A stretch of 64,000 bases of DNA. It comes from Anthoceros angustus. Its lineage: Eukaryota > Streptophyta > Anthocerotopsida > Anthocerotales > Anthocerotaceae. A program made the translations under genes and the position numbers. Shown here in pieces: positions 56,150 to 64,000 of this stretch. Each line of letters starts with the position of its first letter. Within the stretch, counting starts at the first letter, position 1. The stretch covers positions 3,162,001 to 3,226,000 of the forward strand of contig VJWM01000025.1 of NCBI GenBank assembly GCA_010909165.1, given 5' to 3'. The notes under the pieces were generated by a model. The model did not search any database, was not told where the DNA came from, and worked only from the letters and a program-made list of their open reading frames with translations.

Positions 56150-59100
56150 GCTGATAGCCATACAATGGCGCCTAACGTGAAAAATGGCGTCTGAGAATGG
56201 ATGGCCCGACAATGGCGACAATGGCTCGCCCGCCACCCCCCGCCCGCCACTCCTCCCCCACCAAAACTCTCCCTCCATCCCCTTCCCAATAGCGCCCAAC
56301 GCCCGACAATGGCTGGCCATACAATGGCGCCTAACGCCCCACAATGGCTGGCCCGACAATCGCTGGCCAGCCTCCCAATGGCTCCCCGCCTGCCACCCCT
56401 TCCCCCGCCACTCCTCCCTCCACCAAAAACTCTCCCTCCATCCCCCTTCCCAAAGGCGTCCAACGCCCGACAATGGTTGGCCATACAATAGGGCCCAACG
56501 CCCGACAATGGCTGGCCTGATAATGGCTGGCCCGACAATCGGCCGGCCCCGCCAATGGCTCCCCGCCCGCCACCCTCCCGCCCGCCACTCCTCCCTCCCA
56601 CCAAAACTCTCCCTCCATCCCCCTTCCCAATGGCGCCAATGCCCGACAATGGTTGGCACAATGGCGAACGCGACAATGGCTAGCCCGGCAATGGCTAGCA
56701 TGCCAATGGCTCCCCGCCTCCCCGCCCGCCACCCTCCCCCACCAAAACTCTTACTCCATCCCCTTCCTACCCACTTCCCCTCCCTCCCTCCCGCACCCCT
56801 TCCCAAATTTTAAGAAAAGGCTTTACAACATAATCTACAACAAGGGAGCCACGTCATCGCATGCAACGGTAAATGGCTTCCAATCATATTTTGTGATTAG
56901 TGATATTAATAAAGATTTTATAAAAAGATCAAATTTTAAAAAAGGCTTTACAACGTAATCTACGAAGGAGCTACTTCATTGATCATTGTTGTAAATGAGC
57001 ACCAAAAGAGTGCCATATCATCCAACTAGAAACCCGCATTATAAACGAAGTCTTAAAACTTGCCACATCAAACTTAAACCAATTTACAACGGAGGTTTTA
57101 GGCGTTGTAAAGATTGAATATTTACAAAGGGTTTTGTAAAACCCTCCTCCCCCGCCACCCCTCGCCCCTACCACCTCCATCCTCCTTCCCAATGGCGTAG
57201 CCCGACAATGGCTCCCCGCCTCCTCCCGCCTGCCACCTCCCCACCAAAACTCTTACTCCATCCCCTTCCTACCCACTTCCCCTCCCTCCTCCCGCACCCC
57301 TTCCGCCAAATTTTAAGAAAAGGCTTTACAACATAATCCTACAACAAGGGAGCCACGTCATCGCATGCAACGGTAAATGGCTTCCAATCATATTTTGTGA
57401 CTAGTGATATTAATAAAGATTTTATAAAAAGATCAAATTTTAAAAAAGGCTTTACAACGTAATCTACAACGAAGGAGCTACTTCATTGATCGTTGTTGTA
57501 AATGAGCACCCAAAAGTGCCATATCATCCAACTAGAAACCGCATTGTAAAACCGAGTCTTAAAACTTGCCACATCAGTGAAACTTAAACCAATTTACGGA
57601 GGTTTTAGGCGTTGTAAAGATTGGAACATTTACAAAGGGGTTTTGTAAAACCCTCCTCCCGCCACCCCCCGCCTACCACCTCCATCCCCCTTCCCAAAGG
57701 CGCCCAACCCCGACAATGGCTAGCCATACAATGGCTGGCCTGACAATCGCTGGCCAGCCTGCCAATGGCTCCCCGCTTGCCACCTCCTACCCGCCTGCAA
57801 CCCTCCCCCCCACCAAAAACTCTCCCTCCATCCCCCTTCCGAATGGCATCCAACGCCCGACAATGGTTGGCCATACAATGGCGCCCAACGCCCGACAACG
57901 GTTGGCCCGATAACGGCTGGCGACAATCACTGCCACGGCAATGCCTCCCCGCCACCCTCCCCCGCCACTCCTCCTCCCACCAAAACTCTCCCTCCATGCA
58001 GTTCCCAATGGCGCCCAACGTCCGACAATGGATATACAATGGCGCCTAACGCCCACAATGGCGAAAATGGTGGCCCGACAATCGGCCACCTATCAATGGG
58101 TCCTGCTCGCCACCCCTCCTCCCCACCAAAACTCTCCTCCATCCTCTTCCAATGGCGCCCAACGCCCGACAATGGATGGCCATACAATGGCGCCCAACGC
58201 CCGAAATGGCGGCGACAATGGCTGGCCCGACAATCAATCAGCCACCTACCAATGGCTCCCCGCCCGCCACCCTCCTACCGCCACTCCTCCTCCCACCAAA
58301 ACTCTCCTCCATCCCCTTCCCAATGGCGCCCAACGCCCGAGAATGGCGGCTATACAATGGCGCCCAACGCCCGACAATGGCCGGCCGATAATGGCTCCCG
58401 CCACCGCCAATGGCGAAATGGCTGGCGAAAATGGCTCCCGCCACCCTCCCGCCCGCCACCTCCTCCCCACCAAAACTCTCCTCCATCCTCCTTCCCAATG
58501 GCGCCTAGCCGACAATGGCGGCCATACAATGGCGCCCAGCCGACAATGGCGTCCGACAATCGTTGGCCCGACAATGGCCGGCCGACAATGGTCGACAATG
58601 GTTGGCGACAATGGTCCGGCTCGACAATGACTTGCGACAATGGCTGACAATGGTTGGCCGACAATGGTGGCCGACAATGGCGCCAATGGCAATGGATAAT
58701 GGCTCGACAATGGTCGGCCGCCTTCTACCGCCAATGGCTCGGGTTTTGACAATGGCCCGACAATCCGGGCCCGACAATGGCGCCCGACAATGGTCAACCC
58801 CGACAATGCTGGCTATACAATGGCGCCAACGCCCGACAATGGTTGGCGATAATGGTGGCCAATGGGTGGCCCGACACCGCCGCCACCGCCAATGGCTCCC
58901 GCCTCCCGCCTTCCTCCCGCCTCCTCCCGCCTCCTCCTCCTCCTCCCGCCACCTCCCCCACCAAAACTCTCCTCCATCCCCTTCCCAATGGCGCCCAATG
59001 CCCGACAATGGTTGGCCATACAATGGCGCCCAACGCCCGACAATGGCTGGCCGAAATGGCTTTTCCGACAATGGCCGGCCGCCACCTCCTCCCGCCACCC

Positions 59101-59435
59101 TCCCCACCAAAACTCTCCTCCATCCCCTTCCCAATGGCGTCCGATGCCCGACAATGGTTGGCCATACAATGGCGTAGCGACAATGGTGGCGATAGTGGCT
59201 GGCCCGATAATCGTCGGCCGACAATGGTGGCCCGATAATGGCTCCCCGCCACCCTCCCCGCGCCACTCCTCCCCACCAAAATTCTCCTCCATCCCCCTTG
59301 TCGTCACCGCCCAACAATGGTTGGCCATACAATGGCCTTGACAATGGCTGGCCGAAAATGTCGGGCCCAGGCAATCGTGGCCGGGTATCAATGGGTCCTC
59401 GCGTGCCACCGTCCCCCACCAAAACTCTGTGACAT
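56150..59435. repeat. Composite GC-rich satellite, block 2
   Basis: The same 35-nt and C-rich modules as block 1, but with many 1-5-nt losses (for example CCCGACAATGG versus CGACAATGG). It is interrupted by two CACTA-like segments at 56805-57150 and 57305-57655. No genes. Confidence 0.9.
56805..57655. mobile_element. CACTA-like segment, copies 2 and 3 (tandem)
   Basis: Two copies of the 52.6-kb insert, at 56805-57150 and 57305-57655, separated by a short C-rich module. Both start AAATTTTAAGAAAAGGCTTT and end TTTTGTAAAACCC. Confidence 0.45.
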
Positions 59436-59684
59436 TCCAGGAAGATTGGTTTTGTGCACAATGCACTACATGAGGTGCGACGTATATAGTCCTACTAATG
59501 ATAATGTTTTGACTTGCACCACACATGGGGGGGGGATTTGTTCAAGCACCTATATATCGTATTAGATTTGTTTGCTTGGTTGTTGGTCGAGGAAGTGCTT
59601 ATATGAATTCAAGTGCTTACCTCGTGCGACAGTTGTCATGCCGTGTGATACTAATCTCTGCACTTGGGTTTAGTGTTTGATTGA
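59436..59684. repeat. Higher-order unit junction, copy 2
   Basis: Repeats the 55.5-kb junction (CATTCCAGGAAGATTGGTTT) about 3.94 kb downstream, with a G8 run near 59528 not present in the first copy. Confidence 0.8.
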
Positions 59685-60075
59685 CATTAATTAATCTAAC
59701 TACATATCTTTTAGTAAGTAATTAGTGTTAATTAATCTAATTACTTATCTTTAAGTAAGTAATTAGTGTTAATTATTCTAACTACATATCTTTTAGTAAG
59801 TAATTAATGTTAATTAATCTAATTACTTATCTTTAAGTAAGTAATTAGTGTTAATTAATCTAATTACTTATCTTTAAGTAAGTAATTAATGTTAATTAAT
59901 CTAAGATGCTTATCTTTAAGTAAGTAATTAATGTTAATTAATATAATTACTTATCTTTAAGTAAGTAATTAGTGTTAATTAATCTAATTACTTATCTTTA
60001 AGTAAGTAATTAATGTTAATTAATCTAAGATGCTTATGTTAATTAAGCATTTATTAGTGTTAATTAAACATGGTT
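59685..60075. repeat. AT-rich hairpin repeat array, copy 3
   Basis: The longest of the three arrays, about nine units. An internal segment with TTAATTAATATAATTACTTA suggests a local duplication. It is followed by the shared spacer, then a few satellite units that stop at the LTR at 60279. Confidence 0.85.
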
Positions 60076-60278
60076 AGCAATAGCTAAGTGGATAAGCTCA
60101 AGTAATATCCTTGCATATTCCTTGCATATTATAGTGTATTCTTAGGATATTTCTTGCATACACGATGCTAATATGATATCTTAAGAATATGCCGATGCTA
60201 ACGCTCGACAATGGTCAGCCATACAATGGCGCCCAACGCTCAAAAATGGCTGGCCCGATAATGGATGGCCCGACAATC

Positions 60279-60614
60279 TGTCGCAAGCCACGATCAAGAC
60301 TGTGATCTTGGAAGCGAATGAGCCTGGAACAAGTGTTGATCTTTGCATCATGTGTACATATAGGGGTCCCGTCTAGTGACAAGAATGTATTCCTAACTAA
60401 TACGGTTGAAACTAAACTACGGCTATTTACTTATCTTGGTTTACCCACGGGTGATTATCCTTATATGGCCTATTACAACGTTTGTCGTGTCCGTGCTTGG
60501 AGATCCGTCTCCCGCTCGGACAAAAGAGGGGTGTCCAAGCCGCCTCGCCCATGGACTTAGCCGGTCCGGCCCACGGCCCGCTTACCGAGGGTTCCGAGTG
60601 GTCACTCCGTGACA
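60279..60614 (-). repeat. 3' LTR of the chromovirus
   Basis: It begins TGTCACGGAGTGACC at 60614 and ends CTTGCGACA at 60279 (TG...CA). The polypurine tract AAGTGGGGAGAA (60626-60615, minus strand) directly precedes it, as in plant Ty3 elements. The 5' LTR is not in the window, so the lower end is set by the TG/CA rule and by the switch to satellite. Confidence 0.7.
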
Positions 60615-60639
60615 TTCTCCCCACTTAGCGAGGGCTGGT

Positions 60640-61935
60640 CCTCCACCTTGGAGCCGCGGCCGGAGCGGAACTGCTGACACCAAAGTGAGGGGTTCCCAAG
60701 TAGCTAGGGCGGCTCGCTTGGACCAACCTACCAAGCAAGAGGGCGTAAGCTTACGATATCTAACCCGGAGGATGCTTGGGTCCACATGTGGCCGGATCGG
60801 GTGTCGTGCCGGGACGACGGATCTGCGGCTAGGGTGGCGGCCGGAAGAGCTAGGGACCGCCGAGTGGGTGCGGGTGAGTGAAGGACGCCTGAGTCCGATC
60901 CAGAGTGGCCGGTGAGTTGGTGGAGGCCGTGTTGAGTCGCGGGCCTGACCGAGGGTATCCGACCGATCCGTGTTGGGTCTTGGCAGAGGGAGCTCGGGTG
61001 ACGATCGGCTTGAGCATCGATACGTGGAAGGTCTTGCAGATCTTCCAGTCTGCGGGAAGGGCGAGCTGGTATGCCACCGGATTGATCTGCTTGGTGATCT
61101 CAAAGGGTCCAGTAAATCGGTAGGTGAGCTTCCCCTTGGGCTGGATGGGTGAGGGATACCGGTGAGGGCGCATACGAAGCCATACCTTCTGCCCAACTGT
61201 GTAAGTCACTTCCCTGCGGTGTTTGTTGACGACTTGCACGATCCTGCGGGATAGTTTCTTGCGGCTTGTCAACCTCATGATACACGCCCTGGGCCGCCAT
61301 GCTACCGGCCCATTTGTCCGGCAGAGGGCCGGAGGCCGAGGTGGCGGCATGATCCATAAAGAAGCTTGAGGGCGCCACCCGAGTCGCGTGCTTTGAGGTG
61401 TTGTATGCATACTCGAGCAAAGGTAACATAATTTCCCAGTTGCCTTGTTTCTCATGGGTGAAGTGTCTGAGCATGTCTTCGAGTACTTGGTTCTGTTTTT
61501 CAGTTTGCCCATTTGATTCCGGATGGCAAGCTGATGATAAGTTCTGACTGATGCCGAGGGACTCTGTGAAGCATTTCCAGAATCCAGCTGTGAACTTGGT
61601 GTCTCGGTCGGAGACAATCAAGGAATACCATGCACCCGAATATTTCAGGAATACTGCTAACTTGGGTGCCGTGGATCGGTTTGGGGGATGAAATGGCTGT
61701 CTTGGAGAGTCGGTCCATGACGACCCGAGCGTCTGCTCTTCCCGACTGGTCCGGCGGTGAGTAATGAAATCCATGGAGATGGATTCGAACCTACCTGTGG
61801 GGATTGGTAGTGGAGCAACTTGCCCGGGCGATTGATCGCCTTGGCCTGCTGAGGAGGTACAAGACCGCACCCGCTTGATGGCGCCGAGGCCATCCCAATA
61901 AAATGTTCCTTAACGCGGGCGTATGTCTTATCCAC
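60640..61935 (-). pseudogene. Integrase and chromodomain of the chromovirus, frameshifted
   Basis: The zinc-binding end (DKTYARVKEHF) is followed by the catalytic core spread over overlapping frames: SMDFI supplies the first Asp, VSDRDTKF the second, and GQTEKQNQ the Glu, so the DDE triad is present in the DNA. Then come QKVWLRMRPHRYPSP, FEITKQINPVAYQLALP and FHVSMLKP of the C-terminal domain, and the chromodomain-like CLVGWSK...TWEP in yet another frame. At least three frame changes are needed. Confidence 0.75.
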
Positions 61936-62412
61936 GCCGAGATGTCCCGCTGTGGGACTGTGGAGATCATGTAGGATTGCTTTCTTGATGTCGGTGGCTG
62001 CGAAGGGATGACCAAGCGCCCCTTCTTATACGTGCAAGCATCCTTGATTGTGTACTTGCATGAGCCGGGTGACTGCCCGCACATCGAGAGTAATTGGTAC
62101 ACTCACCGAGGGCACCGCCCCTGGAGAGCTTCCTGCACGGCGGATGGTGTCCACCGCGTTGTCATGAGAGTGCACGCCCGCTACCGAGGGCATCGAACGA
62201 CGCTCGAGGGGCCCGCAACATAGCGGATGTAAGTTGAAATCAAAGGTATTCTCGCCCGCGTGCATTCAAGTCATCATCAAGAAATGTTGAAGTGAATGAT
62301 GGTTGTGGCATGTGAAGTGGCCGGTGTAGTGCCTCGAGTTTCGGTCGTGGACGATCGCGAACATTTCTTTATCGTGAATCGCGTAGTTCACCGTGCCCTT
62401 GCCTTCTTTGAT

Positions 62413-63408
62413 TCATATGCGATAACCCGCCATCTTGGAGAGAACGCCCAATGGCGTAGCCGCCGGCATCTGTGTATCACATAAGGTGAGTGCGGGTTGG
62501 CCACGGGGCACGGGGCAGGGAGGGTCAGGCTCTTGAGTTTGAGGAAGGCCTGCTGTCTGCCCCGACCTAGTTGTAATTCCTTGGATGCGGCGGAGGGCAT
62601 CTGCCGAGGGAGCGCAATCTTCTTTGAAGTCCTTGCGAACCTCCGTAGAATCAAATGCCATACCTAGGAACCCACGGAGTGGAGATCTCGGGCGCCACGG
62701 AGATTGCCCGAATCTTCGGTATCCACTGATGCCGCCGATTATATGACCGAGGTATTCGACTGTTCGAAAAACACACACTTGCTTTGGCGAATAGCTTGTG
62801 TTCGAGTGTCTCAAATACTTGTCGACCAACTTGTAGTGGCCGGGTGGTCGGATGTGGATGAGTATGTCGTCCAGAAAAACTTCAACGCCATGGCCGAGAA
62901 GGGGGCGGAGGAGTTCCTGCATTAGACATTGAAAGGTGGCGGGCGCGTTTATGAGGCCGAACGGCATGACCACAAACTCGAAGTGTCCGTGTCGAGTTCT
63001 GAAAGCTGTCTTGTACTTGTCCCCTGCTCGGATGCGGATCTGATGGAAGCCTGAGCGTAAGTCAATCTTTGTGAAGTATTTTGCTCCATGCAGTTGATCC
63101 AGTATCTCATCCACCCGGGGCATCTGATATACATTTCTGACTGTGGCTCGATTGAGGCCCCTGTAATCGATGCAGAGGCGCCAACCGCCATCGGGCTTTC
63201 CCACCAGAAGGACTGGAGCGCCAAAAGGTGAGACTGAAGCTCTGACGAACCCCTGTTGGAGGAACTCGTCAACTTGCCATTTTATCTCTTCATTTTCCCC
63301 TGCGGATGTCCTGTAGGGCGGGATACTAACAGGTTTGTGGCCAGGGATCAGCTCGATGGCGTGATCTATGGCCTGCGTGTGGCGCCTGTGGCACGGCGAA
63401 GAGATCAA
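62413..63408 (-). pseudogene. Reverse transcriptase of the chromovirus, RNase H decayed
   Basis: A 331-codon open frame contains all RT blocks: DHAIELIPGHKPVSIPPYR, FVRASVSPFGAPVLLVGKPD, WRLCIDYRGLNRATV, TKIDLRSGFHQIRI, VVMPFGLINAPATFQ and the catalytic box VEVFLDDILI, where the usual Tyr before the DD pair region is Phe. After GHIIGGISG the frame drifts, and RNase H motifs are recognisable only in fragments. Confidence 0.8.
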
Positions 63409-64000
63409 AGATACTCGCAGCAGCCTTCATCTGTAGGGCATCCTCGCCTTGTGCCTTGGCCGCACGGACTCGGGGTGCCTCCAAAGGTAAGACTTTCTTT
63501 AGTCTTGCTACGATGTGAAGTCACAGGGCTTTATTTAGAGCGAGATCGCAACAGTGTTTGTCAAGACGCATTTGTCTCGACATGACGTCCGGCGCCGGCC
63601 TGTAACCCGACGATGTTGTTTGCCCACCGATGTTCAGGTCGGAGGTCACAGCCGTGGTTTGCCGATAATGAGGTCATGGCACAACAGGGCATGAGAATCA
63701 AGAATTTCCTCATATCCGCCGGAAGGTGACCACCGACGAGGTGTCAGATTCCTTGCCCGTATCCCGGCTGTCGAGTCAGAATTCACGTGGACTCATGTCC
63801 GTGTCTTGTATTGCCCCCGAGAGCGGCCGTGACGGGTCATGTAGTGGTGGTCATCACGTCCCAATGTGCGGTGACACCTTGCGCGACTGCAGCTTGATGG
63901 GGACATGGTTCAGTCACATGTATCCGACTGACCGCACCTGTGGCAAAGCTTGGAGGAGGTCTGACCGATTTCGTGGTGTCGGTCACCTCTTCAATCTTGA

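Larger units (their letters stand above)
60279..64000 (-). mobile_element. Ty3/gypsy chromovirus, degenerate, truncated by the window edge
   Basis: The minus strand reads, from the right edge: gag zinc-knuckle remnant (CHRCGQSDTCD near 63950), reverse transcriptase (63408-62650), broken RNase H, the integrase zinc-binding region and core, a chromodomain-like block (CLVGWSKRAALATWEP near 60740-60690), a polypurine tract and a 336-bp 3' LTR. The 5' LTR lies outside. Satellite units abut the LTR, so the element probably inserted into the array. Frameshifts in pol show it is not autonomous. Confidence 0.85.

Noticed and set aside
51789-59460. Many frames of 60-320 codons with Trp/Pro/Asn/Gly-rich repetitive peptides
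   Set aside because: They follow the 35-nt satellite in every frame on both strands; period, not selection, keeps them open.
49940-60070. Possible CRISPR-like arrays because of regularly spaced hairpin repeats
   Set aside because: Units are contiguous with no unique spacers and no cas genes; this is a plant AT-rich minisatellite.

Overview
This is a nuclear chromosome segment of a green plant. The evidence is a plastid RNA-polymerase-associated protein (pTAC12/HEMERA type), plant-type amino-acid permeases, short GT-AG introns (about 60-250 bp) in nearly every conserved gene, and plant-type Ty3/gypsy, Ty1/copia and CACTA-like debris. Short introns and GC-rich exons would fit a seed-free land plant, but the sequence alone does not fix the lineage. 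All exon structures were worked out by hand from splice signals, reading phase and remembered family motifs.

Layout. 1-12.4 kb is a compact gene block: the 5' part of a mitochondrial-carrier gene (-), HEMERA/pTAC12 (+), a cationic amino-acid transporter (+), an ER J-protein of the ERdj3A/TMS1 type (-) and the SNARE YKT6 (+). 12.4-15.7 kb is repeats. 15.7-21 kb holds two intronless tandem copies of a Zuotin/ZRF1 (GlsA-type) J-SANT-SANT protein, with strikingly different base composition. 21-36.3 kb is accessory DNA: minisatellites, a Ty3-type RT remnant, a frame-broken GC-rich coiled-coil coding region, a candidate inverted-repeat element, and a LINE-like 3' end. 36.3-47.5 kb is a second gene block: a three-RRM RNA-binding protein (+), an amino-acid permease (+), a PP1 inhibitor-3 (+) and an unrecognised 526-aa protein (-). 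47.5-60.3 kb is copia fragments followed by a composite satellite built from a GC-rich 35-nt repeat, a C-rich module and an AT-rich hairpin repeat, arranged as long higher-order units (one about 3.9 kb). 60.3-64 kb is a degenerate Ty3/gypsy chromovirus (-) that abuts the satellite and runs off the right edge.

The conserved genes are ordinary housekeeping functions: plastid transcription, amino-acid uptake (two unrelated families), ER folding, vesicle fusion, ribosome-associated or chromatin-linked J-protein work, RNA binding and PP1 control. They do not form one pathway. The most unusual features are the AT-shifted ZRF1 copy, the composite satellite, an apparent one-base frame break in the signal-peptide exon of the ER J-protein, and a 3.4-kb inverted-repeat-bounded insertion in a gene-like ORF.
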